Source: Oscarella lobularis (Eukaryota > Porifera > Homoscleromorpha > Homosclerophorida > Oscarellidae). From it: a DNA stretch of 64,000 bases. The notes under the pieces are model-generated. The model was not told where the DNA came from and ran no database searches. It was given only the letters and a program-made list of their open reading frames with translations. Position 1 is the first letter of the stretch, and each line of letters opens with the position of its first letter. The translations under genes and the position numbers were made by a program. The stretch covers positions 124,001-188,000 of the forward strand of contig NC_089190.1 of assembly GCF_947507565.1 (NCBI RefSeq), in the 5' to 3' direction. Below are positions 32,559 through 44,760 of the stretch, piece after piece.

Positions 32559-34745
32559 ATTTCGTTAGGTATGATTCTATTTGAAGAGAAAAGAGTTTTA
32601 CGTCATTTTAATGCAAAAAGTTGTAATCGATTATTATTTCCATGAAAAAGCTTGCTAAGGAAAAAACTAAATTGGGAGGGCGTTCAAAGTAGCAAACAAC
32701 GCTGCAACCACAAGATACCAACCAAGAACAACAATAACTACTATGATTTAATATTCAAATTAAATATCATAATTTCCCTAAAAGGGGGCTCCCAAAAGTT
32801 CTTCAATAAGGGACCCCACCAAGGACAACCAAGGTAATATCACAAAAAGAAAAAAGCAAAGCACGTAAAGAATCCAATAGGACCATCAAAAAGCTCTCAA
32901 ATCCAAACTAACAACAAACGACAAGAATGCTACCAAGAACAACATTTAATTGATTAATTGCCTAAAAAACAATGGGTCGCTCTCTTGGGCGCAGATTAGG
33001 TCGTCGATGACTACCACGAAGAAAATAATCGCTGCGCGTGATCGGAAACGGTTCCGAAGAATTTTATTGCATACACGTGAAAAAAAAGTCCTCTCTAACA
33101 ATTGCACTCAATATAAACGCGATTGACTTGACCACAGTACGAAGTGGACGTGCAGTGAAGAAAGACACGCCCCGGACTGACACCCTATCGGATGGCCAAA
33201 GGAACTTCTTCGTCGAAGCCTTTCGCGAGACGATATCTAGAGAAAAAGAGCGAGTATCCATTCAAAACAACTACGTACGTACCGAAATAGACGAAAATGA
33301 AACGCGTCTGTGTTTGCGTGACCCAGGTCGCACCACGTGGAGGTCCAGACGCTTCGCAACCCAGCCGACCCTCACCAACAGCATGAATTGGATCAGAACC
33401 CACCTTGGGTGAGCCTCCGAGGTTCGTTGCCACCCCGGGAGACGGCTATCGCCACCGCCGAAGAGGCCCGCTCATCGTGTGCTCGACGTGGAGGAGAGCC
33501 GGCGAACGCCAACGCTGTCCCGTGTAATACCAAGGAAACAATCCTCGATAAGACGGAGCGTGTTTTCCCGGTGCGAAAGCCCCTAGAGGTCTTAGGGATG
33601 TGCCTCTAATCACTTTCGCACCGTTGCTCCAGGACCGTGCGTCGGAATATCGTTCGCCCCTCTGGCTCCCTGTCTTCCAACGACTCACCAAGCGTACGAG
33701 CGAGTTCTCAAGCGACGGGGTTACGTAAAGAGGGAGAGCGCCGTGCACGACTTTTTGTACTCCCTCGCGAACGATGACGCCAGCTTTTCGCTGATTGGAC
33801 GTCGCGTGTGCGTCATAAACCGCAATGATGTTACGAGAGAGAGCGTTGCTTTTTGCACCTCTACGCGCAACCAAATAAGGTAATATTTGTAGCGATCACG
33901 CGCGTGCAGCGTTTCTCCCAAAAGAAAGGGGGAACAAGAGACGGCACGTGCACGTACGCATGGCCAAGATGTCGGACGTGTGACGTCAGCGTTTCGTTCA
34001 CGATCTCGACGAAACGCGAGCAAAGCGCGTCGATGTGCGGCAAGAAAGTCTTTATCTCATTCAATCGAGTTCGCCTTTTAAAAAATGCGGGGAACTCGAT
34101 GGAACCGCAGCGAATTAAAGGTTTCGCGATTATCGCGAGTCGTAGATTCGTTCTATCTCAGTTTTTGAACTTCGACTCGAAGCAGCGAACAGTATTTGAG
34201 TTGCAGTTAGTCGTAGAATTGAGAAGAACGCGCTCGCTCACCTGCGTTTCGCTTCGAGAATGTCGTCTGCATCTGATCGAGCCGCTTCGACGGCGATTTC
34301 GCCGTATATCGATCCATCTTCAGTCGCGCAAAGAAAATCGATTGTCTACATTGCATAAAATTCGTACACTAGAGAGAGAACACTCCACGTCGAGCACGCT
34401 AAGATGGAGGCCAACCGATCGAAGTCTTTCCTAATTTTCGCGACCTGGGTCGCATGAGACTTTTTGCGGCGTTCGACGCACCAAGCTTCCATCTGTAGGA
34501 CGGTCGTGACTCGTTCCCCTTTCTCGAATTTGGCCGAAAGATCGTCGCCAGTCCCGGATAACAGAAGCAAGTGTGATGTCTTCCTTATGTTTCAAAATGA
34601 TGCATGGCCTGGTACGGATTTTGTTGAAACGATTATCGTTGTTGTACATGCATGTTATTTGCATATTTTTTTCTAGCACACCTGTTACCGCCATATCCAA
34701 TGGCGTCACATGGGATTCTGAAAGTGAAAAACGACACCGACCTAA
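32559..34745. other. Gene-free stretch, no recognised content
   Basis: Several medium open frames exist on both strands (for example 33038-33412 and 33853-34434 plus, 33446-33874 minus), overlapping each other and lacking domain pattern, hydrophobic periodicity or splice support. The palindromic sequence TAGAGGTCTTAGGGATGTGCCTCTA at about 33583 is the only local structure. The midpoint of the window's mirrored duplications falls here (about 32.6-33.5 kb). Confidence 0.3.
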
Positions 34746-34985
34746 CGATAATAATCTCCTCGAAATATTATTTTTAAAAAACCTTTAGTTGTGATATGAA
34801 ATCTACCTCGTTTGCGGAATGTGTCAGTGAAAGTCTTCTTTTAACGATTTTGGAAGGCAAAATTGAAGTTCCGGAAAAGGACCATTTCTTTCTCTTCGTA
34901 GTATGTTTGACTACAAAGAGAGCCGACCCGAACTGAAGACAAAAGAATCTGTCAATGCACTTGCTGAGTAATATTTGCCTTCCGC
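34746..34985 (+). pseudogene. BTB gene BACK-domain relic
   Basis: Matches the BACK region of the BTB family: NNLLEI(L)F, then 'GAAATCTACCTCGTTTGCGG' corresponding to KSTSFVECVSESLL, 'GAAGTTCCGGAA' (EVPE) and the SVNAL stretch, with frequent frame breaks. Its first ~35 bp repeat the last bases of the fragment ending at 26940. Confidence 0.6.
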
Positions 34986-35035
34986 GCGCTGATGACAATT
35001 AAGAAAACTGTTCTTGCTGTATCTATATATATTAT

Positions 35036-35186
35036 AGCCACGTCTCCCTGATCCAGACCCTCTCGCGTCAAGGTCTCAGGGACTGGCTTCGGCTCCAGAC
35101 CCTCCATCGATCGGTTTCATCCGGCGGAGAGACAGTCTTGAACCGAGACTAGCTACTCTGGGTTCGGGGACCTCGGCTATAGTACG
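35036..35186. repeat. AGCC...GGCTA inverted-end repeat
   Basis: Starts TATAGCCACGTCTCCCTGAT CCAGACCCTC and ends GGACCTCGGCTATAG. Two inner CCAGACCCTC motifs link it to the elements at 52698-52780 and 53204-54177, which share AGCC ends and CCAGACCCT. No coding capacity. Confidence 0.45.
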
Positions 35187-35436
35187 TGTCAATTTATTTC
35201 TATAGGACACCAACGGTACAGTTAATTAGAAGACCAAACTAAAGTAAATGAAGTAGGCTTGGGCAAAAGGGTGCGGTAATTAAATACATAATTGAATTTT
35301 TTCAAGTGTACAATACGTGCCGGTATATCAAGGTAAGTAAACTGTTTGGTCAAATACGAATCCAACATTCCAGGTACGCATAAGGGAGTTCGCGCAACAA
35401 ACGTTTTCAGAATATTTCGAACAAAAGTGTCGAATC

Positions 35437-36819
35437 TCACGCAAGGTAAAATGATACGCATTTTCCAGCATCCGACGTCAATATGTGAAGATAAAACGAA
35501 GAACCCATCTTTCCCGCCAAATTGCAACGTCCAAAGGGCGTCGCATTGACATTTACGTGCAAAAGAGAAGAACTAAGATCAATTTCAAAGCTCACTGTAA
35601 AACTCTCCGTTTTACCAAGTCTAAGATCGTCATTCATCGTGTCGGTTACGTCACACGGCTGAGAGAGTTCCGACGAAAGCGGTGAAATCTTTTTTGAATA
35701 GCTATCAAGACTTGACAGACGTATGCCGTAACAGGGAGTATAAAATATAGATCTCTCAAAGCGTGCATCTACGGTAATTGCCGTAGCTCGACCTGCATCA
35801 CGCAAATTGACCCATAACGTAATGTTCCCCGTTGTACACTCATTGGTCGAAACAGAATAGGATCCCCCACCATAAGAAATACTAGCGACTGTATTCTTTT
35901 CAGACAATCGATAAGAGCTATTATCTTTGAACTGCAGGGAAGGATCTTCATAGCGTGGATCGCACTGAAGAAAACCGTCACGATTTGAAGACACAGCTTC
36001 GGGTAGATGACGAAGCGACAGAGCATCTAGAACAGTGTCAGGCGAAAAGAGACCACTTTCTCGAACAGGACCAAGGAGTTGCTGAGTTGTCATCAGCGGA
36101 AGACGAATAGTACTCAGCAAGGCATTGACAGATTCTTTGTCTTTAGTTCGGCTCTCTTTGTAGTCAAACCAACGACGAAGAGCAAGAAAAAGTTCCATTT
36201 CCGGAACTTCGATTTTGTCTTTCAAAATCGCCAATAGAAGACTTTCGCTCACACATTCCACAAACGATGTAGATTTAATCACAACTAAAGGTTTTTGAAA
36301 AAGAACATCAATGCACATTTCGAGGAGATGCTCATCGTTTAGCTGCTTGGCAAAGGGAAGTAAATAGCAAACGTTGCTCGGGGAAACGTTTTCTTTCACC
36401 CAGTCTAGGCACTCATCTCTCAATTCTGCAACATTGTAGTAGTCAGCTATAATTGCAATCTGTGGTATTAAAGAAGACTGTGTTTTGATCGATCCAGTGT
36501 AGAGAAAACGAAGGAAGAGTTAAAATGGAGTTGGATCGTAATTGGAAGCGAAAATTTCGCTGCTGGTGCTTTCTTTTAGAGAACCATAAAGCATTCTGGC
36601 CATAACGTCGCTTTGGACAGCTAAAACAAGGCGATGAGCGCGAAATTTCGTGCGATCTTCGCCAACGAAAAGAGTGACGTCGGTGAAATCACCATTTTCG
36701 TACAACTCGGTCCACTTTTTGGTAATATTAGTCTTTGCGTCAATAACAACTTCACTTCCTTCAATCGATCGCACGGCTGGACACGGAGAAATTGAAGGCG
36801 AAGAGCTTTTTGCAGCCAT
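35437..36819 (-). pseudogene. BTB-BACK gene, second copy, one internal stop
   Basis: Closely matches 19254-20726 throughout: RSIEGSEVVIDAKTNITKKW, BTB core FTDVTLFVGEDRTKFRAHRL, BACK block DECLDWVKENVSPSNVCYLL and the same beta-rich C-terminus (NTVASISYGGGSYSVS). The only clear break is a single TAA where the intact copy encodes Glu in PFELFLRFLYTG (around 36520), in the BTB domain. Otherwise the frame is kept and most differences are conservative, so inactivation is recent, or the stop is an allele or assembly error. Confidence 0.75.
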
Positions 36820-38558
36820 CTCTCCACAGAACGAAAAGCCCGGATAGTAACCTTTCCACTAGTCAGGTCACGTGACCCTTGCACGTGACCGTGGCATAGT
36901 GTTCAGACTACATGTATCTACAGACCGGTAATACAGACAACCGTTTTGCGAGTTGCGACCCTAGGCGGCGTACAGATGTTCAACAGCTGTATGTACGTGT
37001 TTCGCCGGGACCTCACTTGAATTCCTACTAGAGAATGATGGCCCGGTGTTCACCGTGTTGCCATCATGCAGAGCCTCCCACCGCTTTCCGTACGCGAGTT
37101 CATTACATAGTGTGACGTCATAAATTTTAATTTTATGTTGCCACATATTCACGTAGTCATCACTGCCCTTAGCCCCTACAGCTCAGTCCTACCTACATAC
37201 TGTACATATCTACATAATTTTAAATGTTTTTCTAATTAGGCGCTTTTCTGACGTATTGTATTTTATAATTTTCTCTGCATTTGAAGACATGCTTGTGTAC
37301 GGGAGTGTGCACGGGTTATATTTCCTGTTACCCGTACACGCATACATACCCACTATAAACTGTACATGAGTGGATACTTTTGATTGTGACGTCAGAGCGT
37401 GACAATCAAAACTGTCGTTTCGGTGTCTCAGCGCATTTATAACACGGAAAATAGCAGAGATCAATTGTAAACAGGGGTTTCTAAGCATTTTTTTCCGTTT
37501 ATGAAAGAAAAAACGCTTTATTCGCGCCGTAAATCGCCTTTTTCGGGTCACCGTTTTGGGCCCTATGTCACGCATGCGCTGTACAAAAAAACGGGTTTTT
37601 AGGTGACGTCACAATAGCGTGACCGACAGACAGACAGACAGACAGACAGAAAGACAGACAAACATACACTTCCGGCGCCTAACATCACGTTTGAGAGAGC
37701 CTCCCTCCGCCGTTATACGGGCTCGCAAACTGCGTTTGCCACCCCGTACAACTGCGGTGGTCGGCTCCATAATGAATATGCAGATCATAGTTTTTTGATT
37801 ATGACCATTATAACCGTATTCGGAGGATTCAGTTTTACTTCTCCTTCTTGAGTCAGTTTGAGCACAGATTAACTAAAGGAGTATGTCATGGCGACATCAA
37901 TAGTTTTTGGCGACCTTTTTTTTGTTTTTACTGCGCTTACTCTCAGAAAACGCAACGGAGAGCTGCAATTTTACACCAACATTTGCGAGCCTTTATGCTA
38001 CACATTCGCTTTCAACCGTTTCGATACTGGACTGCTTAGCCTTAGAGGTATAAAGTACTTTATATCCCGGTGCGTGGGAGGATCAAAGGCGCCGACCGGG
38101 TGATAAACCTCGTATCATCCCGGAGGAGCGGGGTGATATATATCATCCCGGGGAAAAGGGGCCCTTACGTGCGATTTACCCCGCTACATCTGCTACATCC
38201 CCCGCGATTGTTCGGAGAGTTCGGTAGAAGTGAACTAACACTCTAAGTCGTACAGCGAAGCGATTTTAAGCGTGCGATGTGGCGTGGCATGCTCGAAGTT
38301 ATATCGCTCCAATTTCTCGAACGAATTCGAAACTCGCGCCGGTTCAAGCGCGCACGTCTAAAAACGTTAAAAAGAGGAGGAAGTCGACGATACTGTAAAA
38401 AAAAAAAGAAAAAAAAAGAAAAAAAAAGAAGCAAGGCGGAATTGAACCGGCATCTACCCACCTTACAAACACCCATACCTACGCACTGCACCACGGGAAC
38501 CATCACACCAACCGATTGCTTTGCACCGCGTTTTATCGCGAGTACCGGGATATAAGTG
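36820..38558. other. Repeat-rich intergenic stretch
   Basis: 36910-37020 and 37765-37800 match 21620-21740 (upstream DNA of the other BTB copy). The ~740 bp between them (about 37025-37765) is extra here, so it is an insertion; it holds a (GACA)n microsatellite at about 37622-37665 and ends CTTCCGGCGCC...GGCTCC. A GATAA/ATCATCCCGG-rich inverted segment lies at 38095-38150. No gene seen. Confidence 0.45.
38395..38502 (-). repeat. tRNA-derived SINE-like sequence
   Basis: On the minus strand from 38502: GGTTCCCGTGGTGCAGTGCG, with TGGTGCAGTGCG like an internal A box, and 45 nt later GGTTCAATTCC like a B box, followed by GCCTTGC and a long T-rich tract (plus-strand poly-A with G interruptions, 38395-38430). 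The two promoter boxes at tRNA spacing indicate a tRNA-derived head. Anticodon arm pairing fails, so it is not a functional tRNA gene. Confidence 0.4.
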
Positions 38559-38609
38559 GGTTATCACACGGCTTTCTCGGGCGATTCGGGAATTATCACT
38601 ACCTCCACC

Positions 38610-38723
38610 TGTGGTGTAAGACTCTATAGTCTAAGGACAGCACGCTATGCATGACGTCACATACTGCACGCATATATACACGCTACATACACAAATACAG
38701 TCACTTGGTATCACAATAGCACA
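38610..38723 (+). repeat. 5' LTR of the Ty3/gypsy element
   Basis: 114 bp, starts TGTGGTGTAAGACTC and ends ATCACAATAGCACA. No difference from the 3' LTR by eye. Confidence 0.9.
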
Positions 38724-38749
38724 TGGTGACAGTCTAGGATTCGATCGTA

Positions 38750-41700
38750 ATGCAATCTCTTCACCCCGAACGTTTCGACATGCGCAACGGCGCAAAAGAA
38801 TGGCCCCTATGGATCGACCATTTCGAACGGTTCCGAATCGCCTCGGGCCTCGATAAAAAGGGGGAAAAGGTCCAAGTCAACACGCTCCTCTTTCATCTCG
38901 GCAGAAAGGCGGAGGAGATATTCAAATCGTTCAATCTGACAGCAGCGAACGCCGACAAGTACGACACTGTGAAACAGAAGTTCCAGAATCACTTCGTCCG
39001 GCAGCGGAACGTCATCTATGAACGAGCGGTCTTCAATCAGCGAGTCCAGCGCGAAGGCGAAAAAGCGGAGGCCTTCATCACGGCTCTTTTCACGCTCGCC
39101 GAGCACTGCGCGTACGACGACTTACGCGAAGACCTCATCCGCGACCGAATTGTCGTGGGAATTCGCGACCACGAGCTCTCGCGAAAACTCCAACTTCAAG
39201 CGGACCTCACCCTCGAAAGGGTCATCACCCAAGTCCGCCAAAATGAAGACATCCACGGACATCAGCCCGTCGTCCGCGCTCAAGCGTCGATCCCGCCAGC
39301 TGCAGCTGCTCTCGACGCGGTGGCTACTTCACGCGCCACGCCGTCTTCACGCGTGGGAACGTCACGCCCCCGTCAATCGAAGCCGCCGAAAACGACGCCC
39401 GTCGCGCCTAGCGACAAATCGAAATCGTCTCGCGCCGCGTCGACGAAGTCCTGTGGTTGGTGCGGAGCCAACGCGACGCATCCTCGCGCCAATTGCCCCG
39501 CCGCGAACGCAGAATGCGGAATCTGTCGAAAACACGGACACTACGCCCGCGTCTGTCGTAGCGCGCCCGTGCGACGCGACGATCCTAAATCGCGTGCGCT
39601 CAACGAAGTCGCCGAATCGGACGACGCGGCTGTGTTTCTCGGTGCCCTACATCTTGACGTCACCGAAAATTCCCCGGATCGACCGTGGTTAGTGCCTCTG
39701 CGCGTGGGCGTAGTTCCGGTCGTCTTCAAGATCGATTCTGGCGCCGACGCCACCGCCATTCCGGAATCTCTTTATCGAATGGCATTTCGCACTCCTCTCA
39801 CGCAGCCAACGACGAAACTTCGAACCGCTTCGGGTGCAAATCTCTCTATCATAGGCATGTTTCGGTCCTCGCTGTCCCGTATAGAGGGATGTCCCTCACT
39901 TCCGGAGGAAAACATCTACGTGATCAAGGACTTGCACACGCCACTTCTTTCTCGCAACGCGAGCACGTCTCTGCAGCTGATTCAACGGATCGACACGCTT
40001 GATTCGACTCAGCAAGTTCGCCTCGCCTTTCCCAAGCTTTTTACTGGACTAGGCAAGTTTCCTGGCCAGTACACAATCCAACTCAAAGATAACGCCCGCC
40101 CATTCTCGATTGCTGCCTCTCGTCGCGTTGCAGTCCCTCGTCTCCCAGCGGTTAAAGAAGAGCTGGAGCGTATGGAACGACTTGGGGTTGTCTCTAAAGT
40201 CGATCAGCCTACCGAATGGTGTGCAGGAATGGTAGTGGTTCCAAAATCCCGCTCAAAGGTGCGAATTTGCGCGGATTTCGTTCAGCTCAATGCTAGTGTG
40301 AAACGGGAACGCCACATGCTGCCCGCGGTGGATCACATCCTCGCTCAGATCGCCGAGAATGCCGCTGTTTTCAGCAAACTCGACGCAAACAGTGGGTTTT
40401 GGCAAATTATCTTGGCTGCCGAATCGTCTCTGCTCACAACGTTCATGACGCCCTTTGGTCGCTACCGTTATCACCGCCTTCCGTTTGGCATTTCATCGGC
40501 CCCAGAATATTTTCAGAAAAAGATGTCAGAATGTCTTGCTGGGTTGGCTGGAACGTTATGCCTCATGGACGATATTCTGATTTACGGATCAACTCAGGAG
40601 GAACACGACACTCGTCTTCGCGCAGTCCTTACGCGTCTTCAGGACATCGGCATCACACTAAATTACGATAAGTGTGTCTTCTCCGTTTCGTCCTTGAAGT
40701 ACCTCGGACAAATCATCGATCGCTCGGGTGTCCGTCCCGATCCCGACAAGGTCAAAGCAGTCACGGAAATGGCTCCGCCGCGCAATCTTCCTGAGCTTCG
40801 TTCGTTTCTTGGCATGGTGAACCAGTTTGGGAAATTCATTCCGCATCTCTCAAACACAACGGAGCTGCTTCGCTCGCTCCTCGCTAAAGGCACTCCGTGG
40901 AAATAGGACAAACGTCAGGCCGACGCTTTCAAAAAGCTAAAATCGGATCTCACTTCTACGGATCTACTCGCTCACTATTCGCCACACCGTCAGACAGTCG
41001 TGACCGCAGATGCCTCATCATTCGGTCTCGGCGCTGTCCTGCTACAGAAACAAGACGACGATTCATTCCGCCCTGTTTCTTACGTCTCAAAGTCGCTTAC
41101 TCCGACGCAACAACGCTATGCTCAGATAGAAAAGGAGGCATACGCTCTCTGCTGGGCATGCGACCGTTTCAGCGATTATCTGCTGGGAATGGACTTTCAC
41201 GCGGTTACGGATCATAAACCGCTCGTCTCGCTACTCAGCCCGGTTAAACGTCTCGAAGACTTACCGCCTCGCGTCCAACGATTTCGACTTCGTTTACGCC
41301 GATTCAGCTTTACTATTTCACACTGTCCTGGTGCAGAAACGTTCACGCCCGACACGCTTTCGCGTGCTCCTCTTCCGGAGTCATCGGCGGAAGCTGACGA
41401 TTCGCTTGCTTCGCTAGAAATCGAGGCTGATCTGTACCAAGTGGACGTTCTTGCTTCGCTTCCAATATCGGACGTTCGCCTCAAAGAATTACGCGACGCC
41501 CAGGCTGCTGACGAAGAGTGTCAAGCAATCATGACATTCTGCTCTAAAGGATGGCCCGCCCCTCGCACACTCAAAGGCGACCAGAAAATATGCCACTTTG
41601 TCGCTGCGGAACTCACTGTTTCCGACGGTCTCTTACTTCGAGGCCAACGTCTCTATATTCCTCGAGCTTTACGCCAGGACACGCTCGCACGGCTTCACGC

Positions 41701-42697
41701 CGGACATCAAGGCATCGTCAAATGTCGAGCTCGCGCGGCAACTTCAGTTTGGTGGCCGGGTCTCAGCACTCAGCTCGCCTCGCTCGTCAACGAGTGTTCT
41801 GTCTGCCGCCCTCTACGTCCGGTTGCGCCCGAGCCGCTTCTTCCGTCCGGCGCCCCCAATCTTCCATGGGAGGTTTTGGGTAGCGATCTATTCGAATGGA
41901 ACGGAGCACATTATCTCCTCGTCGTGGACTATCTTTCACGTTTTCCGGAAATCGCTCAACTGCCGGAAACGTCGTCCTCGACAGTCATCTCTCGCCTCAA
42001 ATCCATCTTCGCTCGGCATGGAATCCCAAAGATCCTGCGTTCCGACAACGGACCGCAATACAGTTCAACGCAATTTTCTGCCTTTGCTAAAGAATACGGT
42101 TTCGCTCATATCACGAGCAGCCCCAATCACCCACAGAGCAATGGGGAAGCGGAAAGGATGGTCAAAACCGTCAAAAGCCTCCTTTCCAAGTCATCTGACC
42201 CCAATCTCGCCCTGATGGTCTACCGCTCGTCTCCTCTCGCTAACGGCCTCTCGCCTGCAGAAATTTTAATGGGACGACGCATCAGGACAACTATTCCTCT
42301 ATCGGAGTCTTCTCTGGTTCCGGCTACGCCGCCGATCGACCAGATCCGCCAGTTCGACCAGCAAGCACGCGCTCGGTCGAAGGAGATCCACGATGACCGC
42401 CACCGTGCAAAAGAGCTTCCTTCCCTGAGAGAGGGAGACACGGTGTGGATTAAAGACCGTGAAGAATATGGCCGCGTTATCAAGCTACACGACGCGCCCA
42501 GGTCATACGTGGTGGCCTCGAGAAGTGGAGAGTTTCGACGAAATCGTCGCTACCTCGTCACGATGAATGCTGCCCCCGACGACGTCTTTGATGAAGAAGA
42601 CGAACCGCCATCATCGCCGGAAGCTACTCCAAATCCGCCTGCAGCAACCACTTCTCGCAGCGGACGCCGCATTGTTCTCCCAGCTCGTTTCCAGTAG
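38750..42697 (+). pseudogene. gag-pol coding region of the Ty3/gypsy element
   Basis: Starts at ATG 38750 (MQSLHPERFDMRNGAKEW). Gag occupies roughly the first 280 codons and ends in two CCHC zinc knuckles (CGWCGANATHPRANC, CGICRKHGHYARVC); protease, reverse transcriptase, RNase H and integrase follow in the usual order. The C-terminus is an acidic/proline-rich tail (DEEDEPPSSPEATPNPP). About one break is present overall, so it is treated as a fossil copy. Confidence 0.9.
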
Positions 42698-42730
42698 TTG
42701 TTCCAGTTGTTGTGTTCTGGGAAAGAAGGA

Positions 42731-42844
42731 TGTGGTGTAAGACTCTATAGTCTAAGGACAGCACGCTATGCATGACGTCACATACTGCACGCATATATAC
42801 ACGCTACATACACAAATACAGTCACTTGGTATCACAATAGCACA
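42731..42844 (+). repeat. 3' LTR of the Ty3/gypsy element
   Basis: 114 bp, preceded by the polypurine tract and followed by the CCACC target duplication; identical to the 5' LTR by eye. Confidence 0.9.
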
Positions 42845-42950
42845 CCACCCTCGATAAAAGCCCTCGGCTTCGCCTCGGGCTGTTTATCTCGGTTTCCCTC
42901 GGGTGTCGGGGTGATAAATCCCGTATCGCCCTCGACGCCATGTGATAACC

Positions 42951-43419
42951 TATATATAAACGCGTACTAGCTGTATATTTCCGAAACTTGAAACGACCTC
43001 TAAAACACTAGGTGGGCTTTTTAAAATAAACACTGTTTTCATCTCACAGTTTCGTAGGTCGTATACGCGCCTGTATATATAAGACGGCTGGTTGCTGAGT
43101 CTATGTAGGACACGATATACGGGATCTCGTCTTTACGTCATTTCTGTTTCTGAGGTCCCCACTCATTCGCGCTGAAGCGTTCGCCGCTGAGCCGCCTATT
43201 CTTCTTAACGGCGTTATATTTAGGGAATCAGCGCGATAACGGGTGAGCAACCTTGGTTCTGGCGTGGAGAGGAGATAGCGCGTGCACGTTTTCCTGCTTT
43301 ATAATCATGTGACCCTTTGGAAACGCTGCTTTTGCGTTGCTGTCGTCTTATTTCTGTTTCTAACTAGATTTGCCTATTTTTTCCTGGTTAGACACGTCTA
43401 GCTAGACGATCCTACTAGT
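42951..43419. other. Duplicated promoter-side DNA of the macro-domain gene
   Basis: From about 43105 to 43275 it matches 21829-21960 (shared ACACGATATACGGGATCTCG, GCGTTCGCCGCTGAGCCGCC and CGCGATAACGGGTGAG), marking the 5' flank of both macro-domain copies. No coding sequence. Confidence 0.45.
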
Positions 43420-44760
43420 AGTTTTCATCATTGAATCGAAGACGTCAGTTTTGCTTCACATTCACGGTCTCGACTTCACAGAGAATGAGAACTGTCAAGC
43501 ACTTATTCAGCATCTGACTTACAATACGGGCTTCATCACCAAATTTACCTCCTTCGTAATTACTGCGAAAGACTGCAACCAATGCGACGTTAGAGCTTCC
43601 GGTTTATCAGGTATGTACCTTTCTCAATTCTCTCACCTTTTCTAAATTTCCTTTACAGCTTCAATAATCTGTGACACGCTGATCAAATTGGGACACGTGT
43701 CAGTACAGAACCACGTTCTTCGAGTGACTCAGAATCCTCTCTCAGTGCCTAAAGCTTATTCTTTATTAGGCAGAGGCAGAGGCAAAATGCGCTACTTCAG
43801 CGACGGCTCTGCTACTGCTTTATCACTTCCTGCTACAGCTTTATCATTTCCCTCCCAGGGAAGTGTTCAACCTTTCCGCGTGACGTTTACGAAAAGTCCG
43901 TATCTTTGCCCCATGGAGCGGATTGCGTAGAGTATCTACAGCGATTCCGCGCTGACAACATTGAAGGTATTCGCACGGAATTCAAATTGCATCAAGGTTC
44001 GATTAAGTTCGAAAGCGAGCCAAGTGCTTGCGTCAAGTTAAAAGCGACGTCTAAAAATGCCGACATCTGTGCACACGAAGCCGATGCTATCGTCAATCCA
44101 GCGAATGTTCGCCTCCGACACAATGACGGTCTCGCTGCTTTTATGCTAAAGTGCGCTGGGTCTGAGATGCAGAAAGAAAGCGACAAAATTCGCGAAGGAC
44201 TTTCGTCGAATCTCCTTTCAGTAGGAGAAGTAGTCATAACGAGCTCCGGGCTTTTGAATAACACAAAGAGCATTGATTATTCACGCTGTCGGACCGTCAT
44301 GGATGAAATACAGGAAAGAAGGCAAAGTTAATGAAGCTGAGATGTTATTGGGGAGAGCAGTGCGGCGCTGTCTTGAAATTGCCAATGATTCTTCTCTTAG
44401 TAGCATAGCTTTTCCTGCTATTAGTGCAGGAGTTCATCGTGTTCCGAGCGATATTGTGGCCAAAGTTATGGTCACTGCTGTCGACGATTATTTAGCTTCT
44501 TGTCCCGATTCCTCACTTGATCGTATCGATTTTGTCATGTGGGTGAATGATGTTGATAATATTAGAAGCTTCAGTCAAGCGGTTCTTCAACTATTACAAC
44601 CGGCTGAAATCTTTAGTGCAAATTGTAGAAGCTCATCTGAAGAACCTCGACTAGTTGTTGAGGTTAGGAAAGGTGACATAACTACGGAGAAGGTGAGAAT
44701 TATTGTAAAGTATTTGTGGTCTTGTCGTATTTGTTTATTTATATAATAATATTTTTCTTC
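43420..44760 (+). pseudogene. PARP-like RRM/macro-domain gene, copy 2 (frameshifted)
   Basis: Reads VLLHIHGLDFTENENCQALI with a small-domain pattern (RRM-like, as at the N-terminus of PARP14 relatives). After an intron near 43615-43660: VSVQNHVLRVTQNPLS, then SVSLPHGADCVEYLQRF. The macro domain follows: EADAIVNPANVRLRHNDGLA, VGEVVITSSGLL, LIIHAVGPSW, SSLSSIAFPAISAGVHRVPS, and the start of a second macro (LVVEVRKGDITTEK). Frame is lost about twice, near 43880 (before SVSLPHG) and near 44270 (between LLNNTKS and LIIHAVGP). The gene ends where the second macro would continue; copy 1 keeps that part. ADP-ribose binding is the family role; this copy is probably non-functional. Confidence 0.7.

Larger units (their letters stand above)
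38610..42844 (+). mobile_element. Ty3/gypsy LTR retrotransposon
   Basis: A 4,235 bp element bounded by 114-bp LTRs (TG...CA) and a 5-bp target duplication CCACC (38605-38609, 42845-42849). A TGG-initiated primer-binding site follows the 5' LTR and a purine tract (GGGAAAGAAGGA) precedes the 3' LTR. Parts in order: gag with two CCHC zinc knuckles, aspartic protease (FKIDSGADATAIP), reverse transcriptase (LPFGISSAPEYF, MDDILIYG), RNase H (VTADASSFGLGAVLL) and integrase with HHCC finger and DDE core. The order RT-RH-IN places it in Ty3/gypsy; short LTRs and double CCHC suggest a Mag-like lineage. No envelope or chromodomain is seen. The LTRs look identical, so the insertion is young. It looks nearly whole, with about one break in the coding region. 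Confidence 0.95.
38559..42950. mobile_element. Small inverted-repeat element split by the LTR retrotransposon
   Basis: Left remnant starts GGTTATCACACGGC at 38559 and right remnant ends GCCATGTGATAACC at 42950; these are inverted repeats. Removing the LTR element and one copy of its CCACC target duplication leaves a ~150 bp element rich in GGGATAAA/CCTCGGG motifs. No coding capacity. It was present before the retrotransposon arrived. Confidence 0.5.

Noticed and set aside
33038-34434. Several 100-190-codon frames
   Set aside because: They overlap on both strands, show no domain pattern and no consistent splice sites; probably chance frames in a GC-balanced stretch.
38431-38502. Functional tRNA gene on the minus strand
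   Set aside because: A-box and B-box-like motifs are present but the anticodon stem does not pair and the acceptor arm is not closed; better explained as a tRNA-derived SINE.
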